From assembly GCA_964480425.1 (NCBI GenBank), contig CAYZPY010000089.1, positions 1 through 10,388 on the forward strand: DNA of 10,388 bases, read 5' to 3'. The stretch comes from CAYYMD01 sp964480425 (lineage in GTDB: Bacteria > Planctomycetota > Phycisphaerae > SM23-33). Position numbers and translations under genes: made by a program. Under the pieces are notes generated by a model. It did not search any database. It was not told the origin of the DNA and saw nothing but the letters and a program-made list of their open reading frames with translations. The stretch's first letter is position 1, and each line of letters starts with the position of its first letter. Below, piece by piece: positions 1 through 6,002 of the stretch.

Positions 1-2
1 CC

Positions 3-884
3 CGCAAGGACGTAACTCGCCTGGAGCCGCGCCTGCGCCGCGTGGGATATCTGCCGCAGGATTACGCCCTGTTCCCACACCTGACGGTGGAAAAGAACAT
101 CCGCTTTCCCCTGCGCGGCGTCCCCCGCAAGGATGCCGCCCAAAGAATCGCCCGCGCCGCCGAGACACTGGGCATCGGTCCGCTGATGAGGCGAGGCGTG
201 GGCAACCTGAGCGGGGGCGAGAAGCAGCGGGTCGCACTGGCCAGGGCGCTGGTGCTGCAACCCGGGGTGCTGCTGCTGGACGAGCCGGTCAGCGCGCTGG
301 ACGAGTCCACTCGGCGGGACGTGTGCATATATCTCCGCGGGCTTCAGCGCCGCCTGGGGCTGACAGTGGTGCACATCAGCCACAATCTCGAAGAGGCCTC
401 GCTGGTCGCCGATCGCGCAGGGGTGCTGCGAGACGGGGCNNNNNNNNNNGCGCTTCAGCAGGTCGACGCAATGGGCGAACTGCTCCGCCGCCCGCGCAAC
501 AGGTTCGTCGCCCGGTTCATGCAGTGCGGAAACATCCTGCTCGGCGACGCCGCCCGGTACGACGAATCCACGCAGACCACCGCGGTAAAATGCGGACCGG
601 TCGAACTTGCGGTTCCGGGTCGGCACAAAGGGCGGGTCGAGTTTGTAATCCGCCCCGAGGACGTCGTGCTGACGAGCCCCGGCGGGCAATACGCCCAAAA
701 CGCAATACCGCTCAGCGTGTCCTCGCTGCGCGACTGCGGAAGGTACGCGCGTCTGGAATTGACCGGCGCGGTGGACCTCGTGGCGCACGCTTCGCCGGCC
801 GAAATCGCCCGACTGGACGCCGGACCCCAATCCAAACTCGTCGCCGCCCTGGGACCGCAGAACATCCACGTATTGGGCGAATAA
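3..884 (+). CDS. ABC importer ATP-binding protein, molybdate/tungstate or related oxyanion type (5' partial)
   Basis: This is the ATPase subunit of an ABC importer, acting on the inner face of the cytoplasmic membrane; the Walker A part lies off the window. The reading frame is open from base 3, so the GTG at 42 is an internal valine and not a start. The sequence shows the Q-loop region (YLPQDYALFPHLTV), signature LSGGEKQR (about 207-230), Walker B LLLDEP followed by SALD (about 270-302), and an H-loop histidine in HISHNLEEA (about 370-396). The last 80 or so residues, with VIRPEDVVL, look like a TOBE/MOP substrate-sensing domain. This architecture is shared by ModC, WtpC, PotA and sugar importers. 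The Q-loop wording and short TOBE favour molybdate/tungstate, but no permease or binding protein is in view. Ten N at 440-449 interrupt the codons between the H-loop and the TOBE domain. Confidence 0.85.
   Translation, partial: RKDVTRLEPRLRRVGYLPQDYALFPHLTVEKNIRFPLRGVPRKDAAQRIARAAETLGIGPLMRRGVGNLSGGEKQRVALARALVLQPGVLLLDEPVSALDESTRRDVCIYLRGLQRRLGLTVVHISHNLEEASLVADRAGVLRDGXXXXALQQVDAMGELLRRPRNRFVARFMQCGNILLGDAARYDESTQTTAVKCGPVELAVPGRHKGRVEFVIRPEDVVLTSPGGQYAQNAIPLSVSSLRDCGRYARLELTGAVDLVAHASPAEIARLDAGPQSKLVAALGPQNIHVLGE
440..449. other. assembly gap (10 N) inside the ABC ATPase gene
   Basis: This run of ten N joins two contigs. The reading frame is open on both sides. The flanks end in ...ggggc and begin gcgcttcag..., so they share the dinucleotide gc. 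Collapsing that overlap gives DGALQQVDAMGELLRRP, the normal length for this part of the family. The true gap is therefore probably close to zero, and the N are a scaffolding placeholder. Confidence 0.9.
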
Positions 885-969
885 TAATTCACACTCGCCT
901 CCGCACCTTGACTAAGCAACGACGCGCCTATACATTCGCGCTGTTAAATTCACCGAAAGGAAGACTCTC

Positions 970-2187
970 ATGAGCAACCGACCCGAGCGGGAGAAGTGGT
1001 TCACTCGACAGGCGCTGGGGATGTTCATCCACTGGGGCCCCGAGGCGCAAATGGGCATGTGCCTGGGTCACTGGATGGTCGGGGCCGAGAAGCAACTCGT
1101 GGAACGCTACTTCAAGGAAATGCCCGCACTTTTCCGCCCGGACGACTTCGATCCCCGCCGCTGGGCGCTGCTGGCCAGGACGGCCGGTATGAAATACGTG
1201 GTGTTCACCACCAAGCACCACAGCGGATTCTGCATGTTCCCCACCGCCACCACCGAGCACAACGTGACCAACACCCCGCTTGGTCGCGACGTCACCGGCG
1301 AGATCGTCGAGGCATTCCGCGCCGAAGGGCTGGCCGTGGGACTCTACTTCTCGCCGTGGGACTTCCTGTGGGAATACCGGAACAACGGCGAGGTCCTTTT
1401 CGACCTGGGCAAACCGCCCAAAGACGAGCCGGGCCTGCTGGAATACAACACCGCCCAGGTCCGCGAGTTGCTGGACAGGTACGGACCCGTGGACATCGTC
1501 TTCTTCGACGACGGTTTCGCAGGCCCGCTCAAGGACGTGGTGTGGCGGGCAAGCCCGCAGACGGTGATAACACGCAGCGAGATGACCACTCCCGAGCAGA
1601 AGACGTCGGACAAGCCCATGCCCCCGCCGTGGGAGGCGAACCTCTCGATAATCAACTCCTGGTCGTACCGTCCCCGCGGACAGACGTTCAGAACGGGCGG
1701 CGAGCTCATCCGCACGTTCGTCCAGACACGAGCGCTGGGCGGCAACCTGCTGATAAACCTCACGCCCGACCCCCACGGGCGCATTGGCGAAGACCAGCAG
1801 CGGGCGCTGCACGAGTTGGGCATGTGGAACTTCGTCAACCAGCAGGCCGTTTACGACGTCGAACCCGGTGGCGGCGAAGGGAATGTGTGGTACACGAAAG
1901 CCGCCGGAGCCGATACGGTCTACGCCGTCGTCGATGGTCCCTGGCCCTGGGGCTACCGGAGGGAAATCACGCTCAAGAACGTCCGCCCCACCGACCGGAC
2001 CGAAGTGGAGATAGTAGGACAATCGGGTCTGCGCGCCGAGCACGAGCCGGACGCGGACGTCAAGGCCCGCTGGAAACCCGCCGCCGGCGGGGGAATTCAC
2101 GTATCGGCCGTGCGGGCGTTCCGCTTCTACGACGCGCGAGACTGGCCAAATCCCCCGGCCATCCGAATCACCAACGCCGAAATCTAA
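970..2187 (+). CDS. alpha-L-fucosidase, glycoside hydrolase family 29
   Basis: This enzyme hydrolyses terminal alpha-L-fucosyl residues from oligosaccharides. The 405-residue protein has no signal peptide or membrane segment, so it probably acts in the cytoplasm on imported fucosylated fragments. GH29 hallmarks are an N-terminal GMFIHWG (17-23), the barrel motif TKHHSGFCMF (81-90), the segment YFSPWDFLWEY (126-136) and LLINLTPDPHG (260-270). The likely nucleophile is Asp180 in VDIVFFDDG (174-182), although Asp181 is adjacent. Residues from about 290 form a beta-rich C-terminal domain. ATG at 970 is preceded by AGGAAG at suitable distance. The gene lies 85 bp after the ABC ATPase gene and ends 6 bp from a convergent gene, with no terminator hairpin between. 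No other sugar-use gene is visible. A sulfated fucan or mucin-type substrate is only a guess. Confidence 0.9.
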   Translation: MSNRPEREKWFTRQALGMFIHWGPEAQMGMCLGHWMVGAEKQLVERYFKEMPALFRPDDFDPRRWALLARTAGMKYVVFTTKHHSGFCMFPTATTEHNVTNTPLGRDVTGEIVEAFRAEGLAVGLYFSPWDFLWEYRNNGEVLFDLGKPPKDEPGLLEYNTAQVRELLDRYGPVDIVFFDDGFAGPLKDVVWRASPQTVITRSEMTTPEQKTSDKPMPPPWEANLSIINSWSYRPRGQTFRTGGELIRTFVQTRALGGNLLINLTPDPHGRIGEDQQRALHELGMWNFVNQQAVYDVEPGGGEGNVWYTKAAGADTVYAVVDGPWPWGYRREITLKNVRPTDRTEVEIVGQSGLRAEHEPDADVKARWKPAAGGGIHVSAVRAFRFYDARDWPNPPAIRITNAEI

Positions 2188-2193
2188 CGCAAC

Positions 2194-2895
2194 TCAGTCG
2201 TACAGTTTCCCGGCGCGGACGTGCCCGGAATAATCGGTGTACTTGGTGGCCGGAAGGTCCATCTCGTGCACGATCGTACTGTTGGGCGGGATTTTCTTTA
2301 TCAGGAACGGCTCCTCGTGGGCGATTTTATACCCGTCCCACAATTTCAGATTCCCGAAAATATTGTTCATGGTTATGGTGGTGCGATTGACGACCTCCAG
2401 CCGCACGTGCAGACCCCGGTCGGTGGCTTCTATGTCAATTTTCCCAACCGAGACGTCCTCCTTCCTCTTCATGCTGTCCCACACGTCTTGGGGGATGTAG
2501 GTCATGTAATAATGTGCTCGTTTTTCGGCCGCTATCAGCTCCCGCTCCAGCCGCTCGTATCGTTTCTTCCATTCGGCGGCGGCGAGCACGTCCCCCGCCC
2601 CGCTGGGATTGTCAGGCCTGTGGTACCTTCCGCGATCGACTTCCCGCCTGCGCAGAAGATCCTTGTCCGCCTCCAGGGAGTCGATCTTCTTCCTCAATTC
2701 GTTAATCCTGTCGGTTTTTACGGCGATGACGTCCTGTTTTTCGGCGTTGGCGTAGCCAAGGTAAAGAACCAACACAAACAGCACGAAACTCAGCAATCCG
2801 AACACCACCGCCAGCGCCAGGTGAACCTGGTTGGTCTTGGTGAATTGCCTTCGGTGCCGGTTATCTTGGTAATCCCGACTGTATCGCTGTTGCAT
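2194..2895 (-). CDS. single-pass membrane protein with coiled coil and C-terminal beta domain, function unknown
   Basis: I do not recognise this family. I place the start at ATG 2895, giving 233 residues, because AAGGAG lies 7 bases upstream; a longer reading from 2919 would put that ribosome site inside the gene. A basic N-terminus (1-24) is followed by one hydrophobic helix at about 25-49 and then charged heptad-like segments at about 52-88 and 106-128 that suggest a coiled coil. From about 148 a soluble domain includes a region (LEVVNRTTITMNNIFGNLKL, 167-186) resembling the FxLYD-type fold of bacterial envelope proteins. The positive-inside rule predicts the N-terminus in the cytoplasm and the C-terminal domain outside. 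It converges on the fucosidase gene, lies downstream of the superoxide dismutase gene, and is separated from the latter by an intrinsic terminator. It is therefore probably transcribed alone. Confidence 0.75.
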   Translation of the reverse strand: MQQRYSRDYQDNRHRRQFTKTNQVHLALAVVFGLLSFVLFVLVLYLGYANAEKQDVIAVKTDRINELRKKIDSLEADKDLLRRREVDRGRYHRPDNPSGAGDVLAAAEWKKRYERLERELIAAEKRAHYYMTYIPQDVWDSMKRKEDVSVGKIDIEATDRGLHVRLEVVNRTTITMNNIFGNLKLWDGYKIAHEEPFLIKKIPPNSTIVHEMDLPATKYTDYSGHVRAGKLYD

Positions 2896-2902
2896 CCCGT
2901 AA

Positions 2903-2908
2903 CTCCTT
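2903..2908 (-). promoter_or_regulatory. ribosome binding site that sets the start at 2895
   Basis: On the minus strand AAGGAG sits 7 bases before ATG 2895. It decides against the upstream in-frame ATG at 2919, which would give eight extra residues overlapping this site. Confidence 0.7.
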
Positions 2909-2987
2909 AAACGGCGCACAAATCGGCCTCTCTTACGCCGACCCCATACATAGATGACTTATAACGGATTTTGTTCCCCGCGACACA

Positions 2988-3022
2988 TAAAAACTCCCCG
3001 CCCGCGCGCCGGCGGGCGGGGG
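2988..3022 (-). terminator. intrinsic terminator of the superoxide dismutase gene
   Basis: Arms 2996-3005 (CCCCGCCCGC) and 3012-3021 form a perfect 10-bp G+C stem with a 6-base loop. On the minus strand the stem is followed by AGTTTTTAT. It lies 36 bp beyond the superoxide dismutase stop codon and insulates the downstream membrane-protein gene. Confidence 0.85.
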
Positions 3023-3057
3023 ACGCGATATCGGCATTTTCGACGTATCGGCGGCGC

Positions 3058-3783
3058 TCAGTGCGCCCGCGCCGTCGCCAGGCGCATTGCGGCGAACTTC
3101 CAGTTGGCAATCTTCATGAAGTTGTCGACCCACAGGCCCCGGTCCTTTTGGTACTTCAGGTAGTAGGCGTGCTCCCACACGTCGCAAACCAGCAGGGGAA
3201 CCACGCCCCACATGGTGAGGTTCTGGTGATTCTGGGCCTGGAGGACCATGATCTTCTCGCCAATCGGCTCGTACGCCAGCACGCCCCATCCGCTGGCCTC
3301 GACAGACTTGGTCGCCGCAGAAAACTGCGCCGTCGCCGCCTTAACCGAGCCGAAATCCTTCTTCATCGCCCCGGCCAGATCGTCGGGCGCATCCGTGCCC
3401 CCGGGACACATCGAATGCCAGAACAAAGTATGAAGAACATGACCGCTACCGTGATACGCCAGCGCGCGCGAGAGGGACTTTATGGCGGAATAATCGCCGG
3501 ACCTGTTCGCGGCCGCGATCTTTTCCAACGCCGCGTTAACGCCCCGCACGTACCCCCCGTGGTGCCCGTCGTGGTGGAGACGCAGAATCTGCTCGGTGTA
3601 ATACGGCTCAAGCGCGTCATAGGCGTAGGGCAAATCCGGCAGCACGTACCGGCCGTCCTTGAACGCCGCCAGCGACACGCCCTGGGACTCGTGCTGCATT
3701 CCCACCGCCGCGCCGCCCATGGCAAGCGCCGCGCCCGCCCCGGCCAGGCCCATCGCCTTTCGTCTGGAAATTCCTCTTTTCAT
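3058..3783 (-). CDS. sodA/sodB family: Tat-exported Fe/Mn superoxide dismutase
   Basis: This enzyme converts superoxide to hydrogen peroxide and oxygen. The 241-residue protein begins with a twin-arginine signal (SRRKAMG at 6-12, then an Ala/Gly-rich hydrophobic stretch to about 28), so it should be folded with its metal and exported to the periplasm. The four metal ligands are present: His70 in LRLHHDGHH, His118 in GHVLHTLFW, and Asp201 and His205 in DVWEHAYYL. Gly114 is in the position usual in Mn enzymes. The second-shell Gln of the E. coli enzymes appears replaced by His186 (QAQNHQNL), as in the mycobacterial Fe enzyme, with the same 15-residue spacing to the ligand Asp. Metal choice is thus uncertain and may be cambialistic. 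ATG at 3783 has AGGAGAA upstream. The gene is divergent from nikR and ends in an intrinsic terminator. Confidence 0.95.
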   Translation of the reverse strand: MKRGISRRKAMGLAGAGAALAMGGAAVGMQHESQGVSLAAFKDGRYVLPDLPYAYDALEPYYTEQILRLHHDGHHGGYVRGVNAALEKIAAANRSGDYSAIKSLSRALAYHGSGHVLHTLFWHSMCPGGTDAPDDLAGAMKKDFGSVKAATAQFSAATKSVEASGWGVLAYEPIGEKIMVLQAQNHQNLTMWGVVPLLVCDVWEHAYYLKYQKDRGLWVDNFMKIANWKFAAMRLATARAH

Positions 3784-3958
3784 GACCTTCTCCTGATCTT
3801 CGAGCCTCGGGTAATATCATCGGCGCCGCACACAACCGCCGCGGCGCCCCGCGCTATTAAGTATATGCATCCGGGCGAGCATTCCAAAACGACGCCGGTC
3901 GGCACGATAAACTGGCGTTCGCGACCGGATTGTGTAAAATGAACATGCGGAGACAATA
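3784..3958. promoter_or_regulatory. divergent promoter region between superoxide dismutase and nikR genes
   Basis: This 175-bp intergenic region must hold promoters for both divergent genes. It contains the self-complementary octamer CGGCGCCG near 3819-3826 and a TAAAAT hexamer near 3935-3940 that could be a -10 box for nikR. I see no GTATGA/TCATAC nickel operator here, so autoregulation by an E. coli-like NikR site is not supported. Confidence 0.45.
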
Positions 3959-4369
3959 ATGAGCGAACTTACGCGAACGGCGCTGGCCATCGAAAAGGAC
4001 CTGCTGGGCAGATTCGACGCCTGGCTGGGACAGCACGGATACGGCAACCGCAGCGAGGCGATGCGCGACCTGATACGCTCGGCCCTTATCGAGGAGGAAT
4101 GGAAAAATCCCCGCGCCACCGTCGTGGCGGCGCTGTGCATCATATACGATCACGCCGCGCACACGCTCGCGCAGGAACTCACGCACCTCCAGCACGAGGA
4201 CCATCACGCAATAATGTGCAGCCAGCACGTCCACCTGGACCACAACAAGTGCCTGGAGGTCATCCTGATGCAGGGCGCCGCCTCTAAACTGCGACGTCTG
4301 GCGGACACCATCATCGCCTCACGCGGCGTCAGGGCCGGTAAACTCTCTCTGCTGAGCAGAAACGTATAA
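3959..4369 (+). CDS. nikR: nickel-responsive transcriptional regulator NikR
   Basis: NikR is a cytoplasmic tetrameric repressor that binds Ni(II) and then represses nickel-uptake genes, and in some species other genes. The 136-residue protein has the full family plan. A ribbon-helix-helix domain occupies residues 1-45, with the DNA-contacting strand near 4-10 and the helix GYGNRSEAMRDLIRSALIEEEW following. A C-terminal ACT-like domain carries the square-planar nickel ligands: His79 in LQHEDHH, His90 and His92 in SQHVHLDH, and Cys98 in NKCLEV. The terminal motif ASRGVRAGKL (120-129) is also typical. ATG at 3959 has GCGGAG upstream. No nickel transporter, hydrogenase or urease gene is in the window, so its targets lie elsewhere. 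It is divergent from the superoxide dismutase gene. Nothing suggests degeneration. Confidence 0.95.
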   Translation: MSELTRTALAIEKDLLGRFDAWLGQHGYGNRSEAMRDLIRSALIEEEWKNPRATVVAALCIIYDHAAHTLAQELTHLQHEDHHAIMCSQHVHLDHNKCLEVILMQGAASKLRRLADTIIASRGVRAGKLSLLSRNV

Positions 4370-4432
4370 AGCCCTTACATCAGGGTCAGCGACCTGCACA
4401 GGCCTGCGACCTCCTTATACCGTTAATCACGC

Positions 4433-4453
4433 GGCGGCGTAGAGAACGCCGCC
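4433..4453 (+). terminator. nikR: hairpin after nikR, possible terminator
   Basis: GGCGGCGT (4433-4440) pairs perfectly with ACGCCGCC (4446-4453) around the loop AGAGA, 64 bp past the nikR stop. The following sequence (TCGCTTGTGTG) has only a weak T bias, so termination may be partial or the hairpin may only protect the 3' end. Confidence 0.4.
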
Positions 4454-4478
4454 TCGCTTGTGTGCATTAATTTCTATT

Positions 4479-4550
4479 AGAACGTGTATGAAAACCGGCC
4501 GGACCCGTGTCGCGGGCATCTTGCCGGCGACACGTTTTCATACACATTCT
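4479..4550. repeat. inverted repeat with two alternative internal folds
   Basis: GTGTATGAAAAC (4484-4495) is exactly inverted at 4534-4545, and four more outer bases pair (4479-4482 with 4547-4550) after one mismatch. Inside, CGTGTCGC (4506-4513) can pair with GCGACACG (4527-4534), leaving a left-side bulge of about 10 bases. Alternatively GCCGG (4498-4502) pairs with CCGGC (4524-4528) and CCCG (4504-4507) with CGGG (4513-4516). The folds exclude each other. The outer arms contain GTATGA and TCATAC, the two half-sites of the E. coli NikR operator, but 46 rather than 16 bases apart. Confidence 0.7.
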
Positions 4551-4576
4551 TAGCAGGTGAGTTTACCGACCGCCTG

Positions 4577-4732
4577 GAGCAGTTTGCAGAAAGATTGTCG
4601 TCATGTTCGTCACTGAGGACGAGTCCGGCAAGGACGGCGAAGCAGGCAATGCCGCAGCATTGTCGATGCAGCCGGACGCCGCCGGGCGAAGCCGCAATCA
4701 GAAGATGGCGACAAGATTTCTGCAAACTGCTC
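4577..4732. repeat. 156-bp imperfect palindrome (MITE-like element or hairpin RNA)
   Basis: The outer arms 4577-4600 and 4709-4732 are inverted copies matching at 22 of 24 positions, the only two mismatches being adjacent. The next eight bases inward match at 6 of 8. An inner hairpin CAATGC-CGCA-GCATTG (4647-4662) has the same centre (4654.5) as the outer arms, so this is one long palindrome with a loosely paired middle. That middle can form side hairpins such as GTCC-GGCAA-GGAC. No target-site duplication is visible. A non-autonomous transposable element or a long structured RNA both fit; the strand is unknown. Confidence 0.7.
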
Positions 4733-4738
4733 TGAACG

Positions 4739-4767
4739 CGCCGTGTGAATCACATCGGGCGTTTTAT
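4739..4767 (+). terminator. possible intrinsic terminator facing right
   Basis: Bases 4739-4747 pair with 4751-4761 (nine pairs, two single-base bulges, loop AAT), and TTTTAT follows on the plus strand. No plus-strand gene precedes it except nikR about 370 bp upstream, so if active it could end a transcript covering the hairpin region. The core TGTGAATCACA could instead be an operator. Confidence 0.35.
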
Positions 4768-4782
4768 CGTAGGCACGGACCT

Positions 4783-5571
4783 TCACCGCAGGCGCTGGAC
4801 CTTCATTATCGCGGGCCAAAGTCCAGTCAACTCCTCCCTGTCGTACGTCTCGGCGGGATACATGCTGTTGAGTGGCTGGAGGCGGATGGCGCGCTCGTCG
4901 TCGGCGTAGAATCTTTTGAACGTAGTGGAGGTGTCCTTGAACCGCACGAAGCAGTCGTCGCCAGAGCGAGCCGGTGTATTGGGCGAAAACACCACTATGT
5001 CGCCCTCGCGGAAGTCCGGATGCATCGAGTCGCCCACCACCCGCGCGGCGAACGCCTGGGAGTCGTGAATGTCCGGGCAGCGGACGTACTCGTCCGCCAC
5101 CGAGGGCGGATACTCCAGGTCGGTGAAATGCTGGGGATACCCTGCGTTGACTTTGTTTATAACCGGAACGGAGGCGGCCAGCGATATATCCGTCATGTTG
5201 TCGCCCTCGAGTGGCGCTGCGGGCTGCTGCGCCCCGCCCGGGGCGTGCAGACCCGGGCGCGAAGATTTTTTACCAGACATCATCTGCTTCAGTATGCTCC
5301 GCAGGCGATGGACCTGGGTCTGGAGCATTTCGTGCTCCTGGCGGACGTCAACCGGCGTTCGCACCAGGTGCGCAAGGCGGGTCAGTTCGCCCCGCCGGAA
5401 ATCCATTGCCCGCTCGAGTCGCATCAGCACGCGGTCGGTGGGGGGGTTTTTCGCTTTGTGGGTCTCGACGTTCGAGAGATACGGCTTGGATATCCCCGCC
5501 TGCTCTGACAGTTGATCCTGGGTCAGTCCCAATTGCTCGCGACGTTGTCTTATTATTTCACCCAGTGACAT
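4783..5571 (-). CDS. CI/LexA-like repressor: XRE helix-turn-helix plus S24 self-cleaving peptidase
   Basis: This is a DNA-binding repressor expected to inactivate itself by autocleavage under RecA-dependent DNA-damage signalling, as phage CI and LexA do. I place the start at ATG 5571 (262 residues), where AGGAG lies 7 bases upstream; a longer frame to 5673 has no such support. Residues 5-60 form an XRE HTH (LTQDQLSEQAGISKPYLSNV, 16-35). A linker of about 60 residues follows, charged then Pro/Ala-rich. The C-terminal S24 domain has a scissile Ala143-Gly144 (VNAGYP), nucleophile Ser182 in VVGDSMHPDFREGDIVVF, and general base Lys219 in TTFKRFY; the Ser-Lys spacing of 37 equals that of LexA. The gene is divergent from the HTH/ABC-GNAT/terminase operon across an A+T-rich operator-like region, which suggests it controls that operon. 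It looks intact. Confidence 0.9.
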   Translation of the reverse strand: MSLGEIIRQRREQLGLTQDQLSEQAGISKPYLSNVETHKAKNPPTDRVLMRLERAMDFRRGELTRLAHLVRTPVDVRQEHEMLQTQVHRLRSILKQMMSGKKSSRPGLHAPGGAQQPAAPLEGDNMTDISLAASVPVINKVNAGYPQHFTDLEYPPSVADEYVRCPDIHDSQAFAARVVGDSMHPDFREGDIVVFSPNTPARSGDDCFVRFKDTSTTFKRFYADDERAIRLQPLNSMYPAETYDREELTGLWPAIMKVQRLR

Positions 5572-5578
5572 GATTTTT

Positions 5579-5590
5579 CTCCTGCGCAGG
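5579..5590 (-). promoter_or_regulatory. ribosome site of the repressor gene overlapping a 10-bp palindrome
   Basis: AGGAG (minus strand, 5579-5583) sits 7 bases before ATG 5571 and fixes this start. It overlaps the perfect palindrome CCTGCGCAGG (5581-5590), which could be an operator half-pair or could partly mask the ribosome site in the mRNA. Confidence 0.55.
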
Positions 5591-5784
5591 TTATCCGCTG
5601 ATCTTCTATTTTCGTATTCTATAAACACATATCCATGGGAAGTTTGCCGCGCATGCCTCGGCGGGCGCCGCACGTAGGACTGTGCCCGCGCATTTTCAAT
5701 ATACTGTTATTACGCTGCTTAAATCTCCCCAAAGCCGAATATCAACTTCCCGTCTCAGCGAGGGCAATTTTCTGATGCAAGATA

Positions 5785-5815
5785 GTATAATCTTCTTACA
5801 CACACAAAATTATAC
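5785..5815. repeat. inverted repeat GTATAAT-N17-ATTATAC
   Basis: These are perfect 7-bp arms (5785-5791 and 5809-5815) centred at 5800. Each arm contains TATAAT in one orientation, so the repeat could embed back-to-back -10 elements or form a repressor-binding site. A+T bias raises the odds of chance occurrence. Confidence 0.5.
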
Positions 5816-5839
5816 GGTATTTTGTCTCATATACAAATA

Positions 5840-5864
5840 AAATTTAAAAAAATATTCTAAATTT
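5840..5864. repeat. inverted repeat AAATTTA-N11-TAAATTT
   Basis: These are perfect 7-bp arms (5840-5846 and 5858-5864) in the most A+T-rich part of the region. A chance origin is quite possible here; it is listed because it is one of a series. Confidence 0.35.
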
Positions 5865-5894
5865 CATACTTTTAGTTGAAATCTTTATGCATGT

Positions 5895-5925
5895 ATGTTA
5901 TTTAGTTAACATATAAGATTAACTA
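5895..5925. repeat. overlapping inverted repeats, candidate operator
   Basis: TAGTTAA (5903-5909) and TTAACTA (5919-5925) are separated by 9 bases. Overlapping them, ATGTTA (5895-5900) and TAACAT (5907-5912) are separated by 6. The site lies about 80-110 bp before the HTH gene, where an operator or promoter for the operon would be expected. The 23-bp size suits a dimeric XRE repressor. Confidence 0.5.
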
Positions 5926-6002
5926 TACCTTCAAGTCAAGGTGACTACAGGCATGCGGACGTGAGGTCGGGAGTCGTTACATAACCTTAAAGGGGCAAAA
6001 GA

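Larger units (their letters stand above)
4370..4782. other. gene-free region rich in hairpins
   Basis: No credible gene lies here; the open frame that crosses it on the plus strand is the antisense shadow of the repressor gene. It holds, in order, a hairpin after nikR, an inverted repeat that can fold two ways, a 156-bp long palindrome, and a terminator-like hairpin. A non-autonomous insertion or a structured RNA would explain this density better than ordinary spacer. Confidence 0.7.
5572..6002. promoter_or_regulatory. A+T-rich divergent control region
   Basis: This 431-bp gene-free region separates the repressor gene from the divergent operon. In the stretch 5811-5900 I count 17 G/C in 90 bases, against mostly G+C-rich surroundings. 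It holds several inverted repeats listed separately, a perfect TATAAT at 5786-5791, and TTTAGTT twice exactly 30 bp apart (5871 and 5901). Promoters and operators for both directions are expected. A replication or packaging-initiation site is an alternative reading of such A+T richness. I cannot assign definite -35/-10 pairs. Confidence 0.65.

Noticed and set aside
928..2100. Long minus-strand open frame opposite the fucosidase gene
   Set aside because: It is the antisense shadow of a clear GH29 gene in high-G+C DNA; no motif, ribosome site or conserved domain is seen.
2971..3942. Long plus-strand open frame opposite the superoxide dismutase gene
   Set aside because: The opposite strand encodes a protein with all four metal ligands; this frame also crosses its terminator and promoter.
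4484..4545. A true NikR operator
   Set aside because: Half-sites match GTATGA/TCATAC but are 46 bases apart instead of 16 and no promoter or target gene follows; kept only as a finding to test.
4370..4782. CRISPR array
   Set aside because: The repeats here are inverted and unlike one another; there is no regular direct repeat-spacer series.
4603..5508. 301-codon plus-strand open frame over the palindrome and repressor gene
   Set aside because: It is antisense to the repressor, whose HTH and S24 motifs are unmistakable; its N-terminal part runs through hairpin DNA.
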